Assembly: GCF_000739615.1 (NCBI RefSeq)
Contig: NZ_BATP01000034.1
Coordinates: 1-64,000 of the forward strand
Length of the DNA stretch: 64,000 bases
Direction of reading: 5' to 3'
Source: Haloferula sp. BvORR071
Lineage (GTDB): Bacteria > Verrucomicrobiota > Verrucomicrobiia > Verrucomicrobiales > Akkermansiaceae
Shown here: positions 45,101 through 53,438 of the stretch, piece after piece
How the letters are laid out: each line of letters begins with the position of its first letter
Numbering within the stretch: position 1 is the first letter of the stretch
Notes under the pieces: generated by a model
Seen by the model: the letters and a program-made list of their open reading frames with translations, nothing else
What the model was told of the DNA's origin: nothing
Database searches by the model: none
Program-made: the position numbers and the translations under genes

Positions 45101-45297
45101 TCTCCGTCGTTATCGAAGTGGGCACCGACCTTGGGGCGATGAACACGCTCTTCAATGTCGGCGCCGATACCGCGTCGTCCAGTGGCGGGGTTACCGTGAT
45201 CACCAATGGTGCGACCGACACCGTCACACTCACGCTGCCCCTCGCACCCGATATCGCGAAATTCGCCCGGCTTACCGTGACCGTGGATACTCCATAA
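42181..45297 (+). CDS. Large exoprotein with discoidin-like domains and autotransporter-type beta-strand repeats
   Basis: A 1038-aa protein with an extended signal sequence (cleavage near LASAAAHA, residue 47; an internal Met32 is a possible alternative start). Two repeated beta domains (about 48-225 and 230-380) share TTANDAAERDPSSYIILG and TTANDSDVRDPSSWTLHG, like discoidin/F5-8 type modules. Aspartate-rich TSP3-like loops follow (NDSDFDGMDDAWE, NPDSDSDTYSDGYE). Autotransporter-associated beta-strand repeats occur at about 570-700 and 745-800 (GTQTLSGNLSYTGPTKVLGG). The end has DHDGLADSVEYVLGSDP and a final beta module. No translocator barrel is present, as is usual for these repeats in Verrucomicrobia. 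Probably a surface protein in glycan binding. A strong terminator follows. Confidence 0.87.
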   Translation: MNQKKQNPSLAAWTLNPALPASLAHSTRSRLMRVAGLVALASAAAHAAPLLTPGDPIFAYDLDTAGGATGSVTYPAVNYPGNENPPKAVDGLTSTKYLNQSKYSAGIIVTPTTAAAAKSIVLTTANDAAERDPSSYIILGTNQPITSTDKSNGFADHWTYITQGTLSLPTTRNTTAAAIDIPNTKSFSSYWIVFPTTRDTVGNNLMQIAEIQLYTGTGGTGTPIFAPGNPTLCTGWNSSIAGGEFVSRVIDGNGGTKYLNFGEENSGFFVVPSVGASVVTSFQLTTANDSDVRDPSSWTLHGMAPNGVWTQIAAGTVTLPNTRGTLGPIIPIGNTNPYLAYRMTFPTVRTVASANSMQVAECQLFGTILPANDSDFDGMDDAWETLHGLVVGTNDGAGNLDNDGSTNLQEYQRGTLPDNPDTDGDGLFDGVESDSHTFVNAADTGSNPLNPDSDSDTYSDGYEVAHGTDPNVPGSIPTIAWDVSPGSAGAGDSVITGGSATWANLASANWTTDAGANNITWDNAGQRKVAIFGGTSGTVTLSGGIDADRVIVNTDGYVFTGDTLTLGASAPMINVTAGTTVMSQVIAGTGGFIKQGNGILRLTGSASNTYTGTTSLKGIGKIVLAKDPGQIAIPGDIFLDSFSFTANNSGLVLGGDEQIADTSIVSWANIGQADTYFRLNGHKETIGGLVSTGVGGFVVLENRGFGDASDYPTGELVIKPTGSNSYSYNGNIRDIDGGTLGGKVAITKDGTGTQTLSGNLSYTGPTKVLGGTLVLANNLAGSAVTVETGGTLSGTGTLGQVTTVNAGGTIAPGANGVGNLNLANTVIAGRYACQLSGATADRLTVTGDLDVTGAVLELSVVSPLTGTSYILASNSGIFTGSFSVVGLPAGYTIKEDGVQVRLVKDGYSAWATLNGLSGDEAADFDHDGLADSVEYVLGSDPKVPSAASAPVPAVVGSNFTFTFQRARTNMTEDVSVVIEVGTDLGAMNTLFNVGADTASSSGGVTVITNGATDTVTLTLPLAPDIAKFARLTVTVDTP

Positions 45298-45328
45298 AGC
45301 ATCTCATCCGGGTTTTGTAGCAAGGTCC

Positions 45329-45367
45329 GGGGAGGAGTGGCAGCGGCCGCTCCTCCCCGATTTTTTC
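45329..45367 (+). terminator. Terminator after the beta-strand exoprotein gene
   Basis: GGGGAGGAG paired with CTCCTCCCC around a 12-nt partly pairing loop, followed by GATTTTTT. It is 31 bp after the stop codon and convergent with the GH-A gene. Confidence 0.9.
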
Positions 45368-45422
45368 TCAAGCTCGGCCGCAGGGAAAAGGACTCCGTCA
45401 CCCTCGCGAGACCTTGCGCCAG

Positions 45423-47126
45423 CTAGCGCTTCGTCACCGTCACGCTCTGGATGAAGTACTTGTTGTACTGGTTGCCATCCGACTCCAGAATGAAGTTGTA
45501 GCCCCAGTAGGAAACAAACTGGGGATTATCGATCTGCCACTTCACCGTGTGCCACTCCTTGTTGTCCGGCACCGTGTACCACCCGCCCGCCGTCTCGAAT
45601 CCCTTCGTGGATTCATAGACCAGCTTGAAGCCCGCGTTGTCGTTGGCTTCGTTGCGGCGGACCACCGCGGTGATCTCGATCGGCGTGCTTGTGTAGCTCA
45701 GGAAATTAGGATCCACGATGAACACGCTGCCGCCCGGCGTGTTTCCCGCCCGCGCCGATCCACCGTAGGCCACTACCGCCTCGGCCAGCGCGCTTCCCGA
45801 CCGCGTGTGCAGCCCCTTCTCTTCCGTCTTCTCGCCGAAGCTGATCGAGACCGACTTCGCATTCGTGAAATCGCCGCCCCAGGGGAAAGGCTTGCGCAGG
45901 TTGGCCTTGGCCTTCGTGACCAGCTCATCCGGCACCCCGAGCAACAACACCGGCGTCGTCGTCAGCTCGATGGACTTGGCCGCGCTGAACTTCCCTGTTA
46001 GAGGGTCGACCACCTGCATCTCCTTGCCGAAGCCGATCGTGTCCGGCTTGCCGTTCGATACCCACGAGACGAGCACCGGTCCCGCGGCTCCCTTGAAGAC
46101 GAAGCCGTAGTGCTTGTCCTTCAGCAGCAGCCATCCCAGATAGCTCGGGTGTTGCCCCAGGTGCTTGATCATCTGGCCGAGCGCCGTGTAGGCCGGCCGC
46201 GGCTTGCCATCGCCATCCAGCAAGCCCATCGGCCCGCTGTCGCCATCGCGTCCTTCGAACCACTGGATGCACTCCACCCCCTGCGCGATCCCCAGCGTAT
46301 AGGCCTTCACCAGTCCGGCTGCCTGCCGCTCATTGCCCTTCTTCGCATCGATTCCCAGCTCGGTGAAGATCACCGGCACCTTCGCCTTCGCCGGGTTCTG
46401 CGCCGCCAGCATCTTCCTTACCGTCGGCACGATGTTCAGGAACACCGCCTCCGACCCATTGTCCTCAGCGAGGCCATCGAGGATCTCATAAGGATGCAGC
46501 ACGATGTAATCGAAGTGGTCCTTCGCCCCGGCCTTGATCACCTGCTCCAGGTAATTGATGTGCGCGGACTTCGCCGCCAGCCCGACCAGCGCGTTCGGAT
46601 CGACCGCCTTCACCGCCTTGTAAGAGGCCGCGACCAGCTTGGCATAATCCTCCGGGGTCTGATCCTTGCCCGTGAAGTTCGGCGGCTCGTTCCACACCTC
46701 GAAGCGCTTCACCCGTCCGTTGAGGTGCTTCGTCAGCTCGGTCACATAATTCGACCAGCCGCTTAGATTGTTCACCGGCAGCGAGCCCGGAGCATCCTTC
46801 TTGTTCCACCCCGGCGTCCCGATCAGCAACGCCCCATAGACGAACTTGTGCTCGTCCAGATACTTCATCTGCTTGTCGAGCGCCTCCCAAGCCCACTTGC
46901 CTTCCTCCGGCTCCACCGCGCCCCAATCGGTATGCGGCGTGCGCAACGCCGTCAGGCCGATCTCTTCCATCTGCGGCACCCAGCGCGCATTGTCCTCCAT
47001 CGATCGGCCATTGATGTAACAACTGCCGATCCCGAAAGGGCTGAGCTGCGGCACTCCCGCCTTCTCCGCGGCGGAGGCAAGCGGATCAGTCAGGGCGGCG
47101 AGCGCGAGGAAGAACAATCCTTTCAC
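45423..47126 (-). CDS. Secreted clan GH-A glycoside hydrolase (GH39/GH5-like)
   Basis: A 567-aa protein starting at GTG 47126 with a short signal sequence (LFFLALAALTDPLASAA). Residues about 30-340 form a TIM barrel: RFEVWNEPPN at 141-150 carries the acid/base Glu147, and VIFTELGID has the nucleophile Glu256, the spacing expected for clan GH-A. IVLHPYEILDGL and GVECIQWFEGRD are other strand ends. Residues about 340-567 comprise a beta domain and a carbohydrate-binding-like terminal domain (WHTVKWQIDNPQFVSYWGYN). Closest in appearance to GH39 or GH5-like beta-glycosidases. Same polysaccharide region as GH16 and GH43. Confidence 0.85.
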   Translation of the reverse strand: MKGLFFLALAALTDPLASAAEKAGVPQLSPFGIGSCYINGRSMEDNARWVPQMEEIGLTALRTPHTDWGAVEPEEGKWAWEALDKQMKYLDEHKFVYGALLIGTPGWNKKDAPGSLPVNNLSGWSNYVTELTKHLNGRVKRFEVWNEPPNFTGKDQTPEDYAKLVAASYKAVKAVDPNALVGLAAKSAHINYLEQVIKAGAKDHFDYIVLHPYEILDGLAEDNGSEAVFLNIVPTVRKMLAAQNPAKAKVPVIFTELGIDAKKGNERQAAGLVKAYTLGIAQGVECIQWFEGRDGDSGPMGLLDGDGKPRPAYTALGQMIKHLGQHPSYLGWLLLKDKHYGFVFKGAAGPVLVSWVSNGKPDTIGFGKEMQVVDPLTGKFSAAKSIELTTTPVLLLGVPDELVTKAKANLRKPFPWGGDFTNAKSVSISFGEKTEEKGLHTRSGSALAEAVVAYGGSARAGNTPGGSVFIVDPNFLSYTSTPIEITAVVRRNEANDNAGFKLVYESTKGFETAGGWYTVPDNKEWHTVKWQIDNPQFVSYWGYNFILESDGNQYNKYFIQSVTVTKR

Positions 47127-47255
47127 GATGGTGACCGGTGGAAATGGACGCGTGGGGCCGCAAGTTACGTTGACTTTGCCCCAGTTTAGGCAAGCTCAAC
47201 GAGCACCCCGTGCGAACGCAAGCGCGAAATGGCCTCAGTCAAGCTATCCCTCAGA

Positions 47256-48380
47256 TCAGAGTCCCAAGGCTCTGACAAAACTCTCTTCGAGCGCATTGTA
47301 ACGCAAGATTCGGCGGATTTCCTCCATGGGATCTTTGGTTGGAGGCAAGGGCTTGGTCAGCATGCAGGCTTCCAATGCGGTGTAAAAAACCAGAGGAGCT
47401 GTATCTAGCAACCGTATTTGATCGCCGAGGCCTTTCGGTATCAAATCTTGGAGAGAAAGTTTGTTTCCATGCAGGAAGTTGTTCCTAGCGGCATAGAGAC
47501 GCGTATAAAGTCTCTGCGGCAGATTTAGAGACGCTGTTTTGGGTTTCCCTCCTTTTCCACCCTTCTTTGAAATTTTCATGGAAACCTTCCGACTGAGGCG
47601 AGCATCGGCAAGATTACGTTTGCCAATTAGCGTTACCACCTGTGTGTGGCCCGCCCAAATTCCGGAGTGAGCCAAGGTCTCGAAGGCGGATACCCAGAGG
47701 GAACAATGTTTACCATGATCATATAAAGGGGTGTCCATCGCTTGTGGAACTCGGCAAGCCTCGTAGGCAACTGAGAGAGCCCGAAACAAGCGGCGATCTT
47801 GGCGCGAAGGTCGTTGTGTGACATGAACCCTTCGCCACGCTTTAGCCAACGAATGCAGTAGATCGAGGTCAAATGCGGGCTGAGAAAAGTCAGTCACAGA
47901 GAGGTAGGGATGTGTAGTCCCGCTGAACTTGGTGACCTCGCTTAGAAGACTGATAGCGGGCCCCTGATAGATCAAGTGCTTGCCGTCAGCCGACGGCCAG
48001 CGTGGATAGAAATCAAAATGGTCGGTATACCGAAGAGCGAACGCGTTGGCCTGTCCGATAGTTCGAATCCATCCGTAGCAAGCAGATGCAACGGCGACCG
48101 CGTTCCTAGCGTCAACCATGGCCATCCAAGGATTCGAGAACTTATGCGATTTTCGGTATATCAACGCGGCGGGGCGCTTATCAACTCCAAGACTCGTTTT
48201 GAATCCCGAAAGAAGAGCCCGCGATGCGGGACTCTCCTTCTCGATCTCTTCAAGCAGTTCTTCGTCGCCACCAACAATCGAAACGTCGCCGAAATCGAAT
48301 GGCTCCCGCGATTTCAAGTTAGGCATCACGAAAGCCAACGTCCAATCTGCATTCGTAGTGGGTTGGAGATTGGCACTCAT
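47256..48380 (-). CDS. HEPN-like accessory protein of unknown function
   Basis: A 374-aa cytoplasmic protein that I cannot place in a named family. The C-terminal region has LYAARNNFLHGNKL, in which Arg299 and His304 fit the RX4-6H motif of HEPN domains (Apea-like or AbiJ/Swt1 style). HEPN proteins are often RNases in defence or toxin systems. The N-terminal ~250 residues are mixed alpha/beta with many Trp and no signal. The gene is visibly lower in GC than its neighbours and sits alone between the GH-A gene and tkt, suggesting horizontal gain. No nucleotidyltransferase partner is adjacent. ATG 48380 was taken as start. Confidence 0.6.
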   Translation of the reverse strand: MSANLQPTTNADWTLAFVMPNLKSREPFDFGDVSIVGGDEELLEEIEKESPASRALLSGFKTSLGVDKRPAALIYRKSHKFSNPWMAMVDARNAVAVASACYGWIRTIGQANAFALRYTDHFDFYPRWPSADGKHLIYQGPAISLLSEVTKFSGTTHPYLSVTDFSQPAFDLDLLHSLAKAWRRVHVTQRPSRQDRRLFRALSVAYEACRVPQAMDTPLYDHGKHCSLWVSAFETLAHSGIWAGHTQVVTLIGKRNLADARLSRKVSMKISKKGGKGGKPKTASLNLPQRLYTRLYAARNNFLHGNKLSLQDLIPKGLGDQIRLLDTAPLVFYTALEACMLTKPLPPTKDPMEEIRRILRYNALEESFVRALGL

Positions 48381-48512
48381 GAAACGATTCGAGCAGGTCT
48401 ATGGGGCTTGGCAAGTCGACTAGTGTCGACCCTTTAACCTATTTCCGTCTTCTAGTGTTAAAGACTAAGGAGGCCTGTGATCAATAAGGTAGCATACTCA
48501 CCTTGTTTCATG

Positions 48513-48543
48513 AAAAAGCGCGCTCTCCTTCCGGAGAGCGCGC
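48513..48543 (-). terminator. Terminator of tkt
   Basis: Perfect 11-bp stem (GCGCGCTCTCC and complement) with a 4-nt loop and a T-run on the minus strand, 30 bp after the tkt stop. Confidence 0.88.
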
Positions 48544-48572
48544 CTTTCAAATTCAATCAGCGGTAAACCCTA

Positions 48573-50558
48573 TCAGATCGCCTTCGCGGCGGCGACGACG
48601 TGCTCCTTGGTCATGCCCAGTTCCTTCATGACCGTGTTGCCCGGGGCGCTGATGCCGAAGCGGTCGATGCCGAGCACCTTGCCGCCGAGGCCGACGTATT
48701 TCCACCACAGGTCGGACACGCCCGCCTCGATGGCGATGCGCTTGGTGCAAGCGGCTGGCAGCACGCTTTCCTTGTAGTCGCTGCCCTGGCGGTCGAAGCG
48801 CTCGAAGCAGGGGACGGAGACCACGCGGACGCCATCGCCGAGTTCGGCGGCAGCGGCGATGCAGTGTTGCAGCTCGGAGCCGCAGCTCATGAGGATCAGC
48901 TTGAGATCGCCGGTTTCCTTCTTGGCGACGTAGGCGCCGCGCAGTACGCCATCGCGGCGCTCTTCCACGGACAGCTCGTTCATCAGCGGCACCGCCTGGC
49001 GGGTCAGGCTCAGCAGGGTCGGGCCATCGGTGCGCAGCATCGAGGCGACGAAGGCACCGGCGGTCTCCTCGGCATCGGCCGGGCGGATCACGTCGAGATT
49101 CGGGATCACCCGCAGGCCGCTGACGGTTTCCACCGGCTGGTGGGTCGGGCCGTCTTCGCCCACGCCCACGGAGTCGTGGGTGAAGATGTAGGTCACCGGC
49201 AAGTGCGACAGCGCGGCGAGGCGGATCGCGGGGCGCACATAGTCGGCGAAGACCAGGAAGGTCGCGCCGCTCGCGCGGAAAATGCCGTCGTAGGCGATGC
49301 CGTTGCAGATGGCGCCCATCGCGTGCTCACGGATGCCGAACCAGATGTTGCGGCCACCGGGGTTCTCGGTGGAGAAGTCGCCGCCGTCCTTGATGTAGTT
49401 CTTGGTCGAGCCGTAGAGGTCAGCCGATCCGGTGATGAACTGCGGCACGGCCTTGGCCACCGCCTGGATCACCACACCACCCGCACCGCGGGTCGCATCC
49501 TTGTAGTCCGCGGCGAAGGCCGGGATCTTCGCGGACAGGTCGCTCGGCACCGACTTGGCGACACCGGCATTCAGCTCGGCGGCCAGTTCGGGATTCGCGG
49601 CGGCCCAGGCATTGTAGGTTTCCTGCCAAGCATCGAACCCCTTCTTGGACTCGGCCTTCACGCCTTCGAAGTAAGCGCGCACATCGGAGGAGACATAGAA
49701 GTGCTCATCCGCTGGCAGGCCGAGACCGGCGCGGGCTTCGTCGATGAACTTGGCGCCACCTTCACCGTGGGCACCGGCGGTGCCGGCCACCTGCGGGATG
49801 CCCTTGCCGATCACCGTCTTGGCGATGATCACCTTCGGGCGGCCGTTCTTGTCGGCCTTGGCCTTGGTGATCGCGGCGGAGATCGCTGCGAAGTCGTGGC
49901 CGTCGATTGTCACGGCGTCCCACTGCTGGGAGTGGAAGTAGCCCTCGGCATCCTCGCCTTGGGTCTTGATCGCCATCGCGTCGAGGGTGACGTCGTTGGA
50001 ATCGTAAATCAGGATCAGGTTATCGAGGCCGAAGTGGCCGGCGAAGGCGATCGCCTCCTTGGCCACGCCTTCCTGCAAGCAGCCGTCGCCATGCAGGGCG
50101 AAGATGTGCTGGTCGAAGATGGTGTGCTCCGCGGTGTTGAACTTCGCGGCGGCGCGCTTGGCGGAGAGGGCGAAGCCCACCGCATTGCCGATGCCTTGGC
50201 CGAGCGGGCCGGTGGTCGCTTCCACGCCCACGGTCTCGAAGGACTCCGGGTGACCCGGGGTGTGGGAGCCGAGCTGGCGGAAGCGCTTCAGCTCATCCAG
50301 CGGCAGCGCGTAGCCGGAAAGGTGCAGCCAGCTGTAGAGGAACATCGAGCCGTGGCCGGCGGAGAGGATGAAGCGGTCGCGGTTGAGCCACTTCGGGGCG
50401 TCCGGGAAGTAGCGCAGGCCGCCAGCACCGTAGAGGACCGCGCCGATTTCCGCGCAGCCGAGTGGCAGACCGAGGTGTCCGGAGTTGCAGGCATGCACGG
50501 CGTCCATCGCCAGGCCGCGGGCCTGCGTGGCTGCTTGGGAGAGAATCGCGGTATTCAT
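48573..50558 (-). CDS. tkt: Transketolase
   Basis: A 661-aa thiamine-diphosphate enzyme of the pentose phosphate pathway, moving two-carbon ketol units between sugar phosphates. Typical stretches are [20 protein letters not shown] (here [16 protein letters not shown]), the [19 protein letters not shown]g-ThDP motif, [19 protein letters not shown] in the pyrimidine-binding domain, and [18 protein letters not shown] with catalytic His residues. ATG 50558 ([15 protein letters not shown]) was chosen; the upstream open frame is non-coding. A strong terminator follows and a tRNA-Glu gene lies upstream on the other strand. Confidence 0.96.
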   Translation of the reverse strand: MNTAILSQAATQARGLAMDAVHACNSGHLGLPLGCAEIGAVLYGAGGLRYFPDAPKWLNRDRFILSAGHGSMFLYSWLHLSGYALPLDELKRFRQLGSHTPGHPESFETVGVEATTGPLGQGIGNAVGFALSAKRAAAKFNTAEHTIFDQHIFALHGDGCLQEGVAKEAIAFAGHFGLDNLILIYDSNDVTLDAMAIKTQGEDAEGYFHSQQWDAVTIDGHDFAAISAAITKAKADKNGRPKVIIAKTVIGKGIPQVAGTAGAHGEGGAKFIDEARAGLGLPADEHFYVSSDVRAYFEGVKAESKKGFDAWQETYNAWAAANPELAAELNAGVAKSVPSDLSAKIPAFAADYKDATRGAGGVVIQAVAKAVPQFITGSADLYGSTKNYIKDGGDFSTENPGGRNIWFGIREHAMGAICNGIAYDGIFRASGATFLVFADYVRPAIRLAALSHLPVTYIFTHDSVGVGEDGPTHQPVETVSGLRVIPNLDVIRPADAEETAGAFVASMLRTDGPTLLSLTRQAVPLMNELSVEERRDGVLRGAYVAKKETGDLKLILMSCGSELQHCIAAAAELGDGVRVVSVPCFERFDRQGSDYKESVLPAACTKRIAIEAGVSDLWWKYVGLGGKVLGIDRFGISAPGNTVMKELGMTKEHVVAAAKAI

Positions 50559-50784
50559 CGTGGTAAGAAGCGGATCGGAGCTGTCGGACAAGGGCGGGCA
50601 GGGTAGGGTCTGGAAACCCGCTGGCAAGCGGCAAGCGGGGCAGCATCCTTGCATGGCAGTGATGGTATGAATGCGACACGCGCATGGGTGGCCGAAGATT
50701 CATCCAAGATTGATGCCTCTTTTTTCTTGCCAAGGCACCGCCCCTGCCTATTTTTCCGCCCGCCGCTCGCGGCAACACTAGCAA

Positions 50785-50856
50785 GACCCGTTCGTCTAAC
50801 GGTTAGGACTCCAGATTTTCATTCTGGCAATAGGGGTTCGATTCCCCTACGGGTTG
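50785..50856 (+). tRNA. tRNA-Glu (anticodon TTC)
   Basis: A 72-nt cloverleaf: acceptor GACCCGT pairs with ACGGGTT (first pair G-U); the D-arm region is TCGTCTAACGGTTAGGAC; anticodon stem CCAGA/TCTGG encloses TTTTCAT, giving anticodon TTC; T arm is AGGGG-TTCGATT-CCCCT. The discriminator is G, and CCA is not encoded. A terminator-like hairpin follows 12 bp later. Confidence 0.95.
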
Positions 50857-50867
50857 CTCGATTTTCA

Positions 50868-50899
50868 AGAAGCCGTCTCGCAAGAGACGGCTTCTGTCG
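50868..50899 (+). terminator. Terminator after tRNA-Glu
   Basis: Perfect 12-bp stem (AGAAGCCGTCTC and complement) with a GCAA tetraloop, then GTCGTTT, starting 12 nt after the tRNA 3' end. Confidence 0.75.
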
Positions 50900-50918
50900 T
50901 TTGGGGAGGCGGAGCCGG

Positions 50919-51263
50919 ATGATGAAGCTGCCCGCTCTTTCAGAAAACGGCCCCGCCAATCGCGGCGCAGCCTCTATCAGAGGGCGTGACCCCGCAAACC
51001 GCCATTGGAGTTCTCGGCAAAGTCGGCTCTCTACGACGAGAAGGGCTTCTTCTCGAGCCGAGGTTTTGATCGATGCAGCCGGGAAATTCGCCGCAGCCCA
51101 GAGCGATCCCTGCAATGAGAGATGGTCGGCCGACGCCATAGCGGCTGCCGCGAAAGGCCTGCAGAACCATGCCGCCCGCTTCCCCGACCTGCGTGAGAAG
51201 GTGGAAGAGGCCATCCGCCAGGCGGAAGCCGGGACGGCACCCGTGGAGGACCCCGCGAAATGA
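50919..51263 (+). CDS. Possible small protein, weakly supported
   Basis: A 114-codon frame with two tandem ATGs after a GGGGAGGCGGAG stretch that could serve as ribosome binding site. The C-terminal 65 residues look protein-like, with an amphipathic helical region (LIDAAGKFAAAQSDP, KVEEAIRQAEAGTAPVED), but the N-terminal ~45 residues are Arg/Ser-rich and look non-coding. A later unannotated start or a pseudogene tail is possible. No family recognised. Confidence 0.3.
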   Translation: MMKLPALSENGPANRGAASIRGRDPANRHWSSRQSRLSTTRRASSRAEVLIDAAGKFAAAQSDPCNERWSADAIAAAAKGLQNHAARFPDLREKVEEAIRQAEAGTAPVEDPAK

Positions 51264-51311
51264 ATGGATTCGGCTGGAGGCCTGAAGGAACCTCACCTCG
51301 AAATGAAAACG

Positions 51312-51343
51312 AAAAAGGCGGACCCCGCTAGAGGTCCGCCTTT
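51312..51343 (-). terminator. Terminator of the RRM protein gene
   Basis: AAAGGCGGACC paired with GGTCCGCCTTT around an 8-nt loop, with a T-run on the minus strand. It ends 35 bp after the stop codon and could work in both directions. Confidence 0.85.
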
Positions 51344-51377
51344 GAAATTCCAGTGTTAGGCTGGAGCAAGCTGCTGA

Positions 51378-51812
51378 TTACCAGCGCTTGCCGCCGCCGC
51401 CGCCACCACCGTAGCCGCCTTTGCCGCCGCCACCGCCGCCACGGCGATCACCACCGCCGCCGCCGCCGCCGTAGCCACCACCACCGCCGCCACGGCGATC
51501 ACCGCCGTAGCCACCGCCACCACCGCCGCGGCGGTCACCACCGCCACCGCCGAAGGACGGGCGTTCTTCACGGGGACGGGCTTCGTTGACGGTCAGGTTG
51601 CGGCCGCCGAAATCCTTGCCATCCAGACCGCGGATTGCGGCTTCCATGGCTTCCTTGCTGCCCATGGTCACGAAAGCGAAGCCACGCGGGCGGCCGGTTT
51701 CGCGGTCCATCACCAGGCTCACATCGGTCACTTCGCCGAATTGGCCGAAAGCTTCCTTCAGTTCTTCTTCGCCGGCGGAGAAGGGCAGATTGCCCACGTA
51801 CATCTTGCTCAT
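51378..51812 (-). CDS. RNA-recognition-motif protein with Gly/Arg-rich tail
   Basis: A 144-aa single-RRM protein. RNP2 is KMYVGNLPF and RNP1 is [10 protein letters not shown], in the order and spacing of the classical domain (residues 3-80). The rest is a low-complexity tail of Gly runs broken by DRR and Tyr, like eukaryotic glycine-rich RNA-binding proteins and cyanobacterial Rbp proteins, which respond to cold. ATG 51812 (MSKMYVGNL) was chosen over an upstream TTG. It stands upstream of, and divergent from, the acyl-CoA desaturase gene, another typical cold-response function, so joint cold regulation is plausible. Terminator present. Confidence 0.92.
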   Translation of the reverse strand: MSKMYVGNLPFSAGEEELKEAFGQFGEVTDVSLVMDRETGRPRGFAFVTMGSKEAMEAAIRGLDGKDFGGRNLTVNEARPREERPSFGGGGGDRRGGGGGGYGGDRRGGGGGGYGGGGGGGDRRGGGGGGKGGYGGGGGGGKRW

Positions 51813-52118
51813 ATTCAATCAGTGGCCCGAACTATCTCTGTCTCTTCTTCGACTGTTCCCGCGAACCGGGTTTCAAATCACCACTGAACTAATTCACTTG
51901 ATGACCCTCCATGCCTTGAATCTGCCAGGGCGGCGAGCGCGATGGCACCATGGACAGATCGTGACGGGGATCAAGCACGGAATTTTTAAGACAAGCCTGC
52001 GTGCATTCACGCAGGTCTCCGCCAATCTCGCAAAAGAATGGTTCGGAAGGGGCGAGTAACATTGACCTCGGGCCCTAATAGGAGTATCCCTCCGCGCCCT
52101 CCGGGGTAAACCTACTTC

Positions 52119-53240
52119 ATGAAATTGCGTATCCCTTTCGAGCGGGTCGACTGGCTCAACACGGTCTTCCTCATGATGATCACCCTGCTCGCCCTGGTCG
52201 CCGCACCGATTTACCTCTGGCACTATGATGCAGGCCCGGTCCTGTGGAGCATGTTTGCCTTCTACTGCATTGCCACCGGCATGAGCATCACGCTCGGCTA
52301 CCACCGGCTCTTCTCGCACCTGTCCTTCAAGGCCAAATGGCCGGTGAAGCTCTTCACCTTGGTCTTCGGTGCCTGCGCCTTTGAGAACTCCGCGCTGAAC
52401 TGGTGCTCCGACCACCGCCGCCACCACAAGCACGTCGATCACGACGATGATCCGTACGACATTTCCAAGGGCTTCCTCTGGGCCCACATCGGCTGGATCC
52501 TCTTCAAGACCCTGCCCGAGCCGCCGATGGACAACGTCCAGGACCTCCGCAAGGACAAGCTGGTCATGTGGCAGCACCGCTGGGACAAGGTCGTCGCGCT
52601 GCTGGTGGGCCTCGTCTTCCCGTCCGTCATCGGTTACTACTTCGCTGGCGGTGCCGCCGGAGCTCTCGGTGGCTTCCTGATTGTCGGCGTGTTCCGCGTC
52701 TTCTGCGTCCAGCAGAGCACCTTCTTCATCAACTCGCTCTGCCACACCATCGGCAACCGCCCTTATTCGACGAAGTGCAGCGCCCGCGACAGCTTCATCA
52801 TGTCGCTCTTCACCTTCGGCGAGGGCTACCACAACTACCACCACGAGTTCCAACACGACTACCGCAACGGCGTGAAGTCTTGGAACTTCGACCCCACCAA
52901 GTGGGCGATCTGGACGCTTTCCAAGCTAGGCCTCACCAGCGACCTGCGCCGCGTGCCGGACACCAAGGTGCTCCTCGCCGAAATGGCGGAAGCCCGCCGC
53001 CGTGCCGATCAGGAACTCGCCAGTCTCGAAGCCGCCGGAGATCACCCTTGGCGCGACAAGGCGCTGGAGTCCATGAACTCTCTGATTGAGCGCCTCGCCG
53101 AGAACTACCACGAGCTGGAAAAGGCGATGGCCGACCGCGTGGATCTCTCCCGCAACGCGCTTCGCAACTGGAGCAAGGAGACCAAGGAGACGCTCCGCCA
53201 CCTCGCGGAAATCCGCCGTGGTCGGGCCCTCCCCGCCTGA
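52119..53240 (+). CDS. Acyl-CoA (delta-9 type) fatty acid desaturase
   Basis: A 373-aa integral membrane di-iron desaturase. Three His boxes are seen: HRLFSH (62-67), HRRHH (99-103) and HNYHH (238-242), the pattern of delta-9 acyl-CoA desaturases that insert a cis double bond to fluidise membranes. Hydrophobic segments lie near 12-35, 43-60, 158-180 and 183-200. An extra C-terminal region (about 280-373) is a charged amphipathic helix or coiled coil not needed for catalysis. ATG 52119 gives the common MKLRIPFERVDWLN-type start. Terminator downstream. The RRM gene lies divergently upstream. Confidence 0.93.
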   Translation: MKLRIPFERVDWLNTVFLMMITLLALVAAPIYLWHYDAGPVLWSMFAFYCIATGMSITLGYHRLFSHLSFKAKWPVKLFTLVFGACAFENSALNWCSDHRRHHKHVDHDDDPYDISKGFLWAHIGWILFKTLPEPPMDNVQDLRKDKLVMWQHRWDKVVALLVGLVFPSVIGYYFAGGAAGALGGFLIVGVFRVFCVQQSTFFINSLCHTIGNRPYSTKCSARDSFIMSLFTFGEGYHNYHHEFQHDYRNGVKSWNFDPTKWAIWTLSKLGLTSDLRRVPDTKVLLAEMAEARRRADQELASLEAAGDHPWRDKALESMNSLIERLAENYHELEKAMADRVDLSRNALRNWSKETKETLRHLAEIRRGRALPA

Positions 53241-53266
53241 TAGGCTCTCCAGCACTGATTCTCTAG

Positions 53267-53299
53267 AAGCCGCTCGTGGATTCCACGGGCGGCTTTTTC
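53267..53299 (+). terminator. Terminator of the desaturase gene
   Basis: AAGCCGCTCGTGG pairs with CCACGGGCGGCTT (one G-T pair) around a 4-nt loop, then TTTTT. It is 26 bp after the stop codon. Confidence 0.88.
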
Positions 53300-53438
53300 G
53301 TTGGGGCCGGAAGAGGTCGGGACGGGAAAAGTATAAGGGTTCCGCTGCTGCCTTGAGCGAGTCGGGTCTTCATGCCGTTCTTGCACTTCGCATCAATTCC
53401 GGCGCTGACTGGGAGATTTTTGGGCGGAATCGTGCTTA

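Noticed and set aside
48600..50606. 668-codon + strand frame opposite transketolase
   Set aside because: Antisense shadow of tkt; composition is Ala/Gly/His/Asp-rich without motifs.
51400..51550. Regular GC-rich repeats, considered as CRISPR or tandem repeat array
   Set aside because: They are the coding repeats of the Gly/Arg tail; no conserved repeats with unique spacers are present here or elsewhere in the window.
51353..51589. His/Arg-repeat frame opposite the Gly-rich tail of the RRM protein
   Set aside because: The repeats arise from reading GGC/CCG triplet runs in reverse; not an independent gene.
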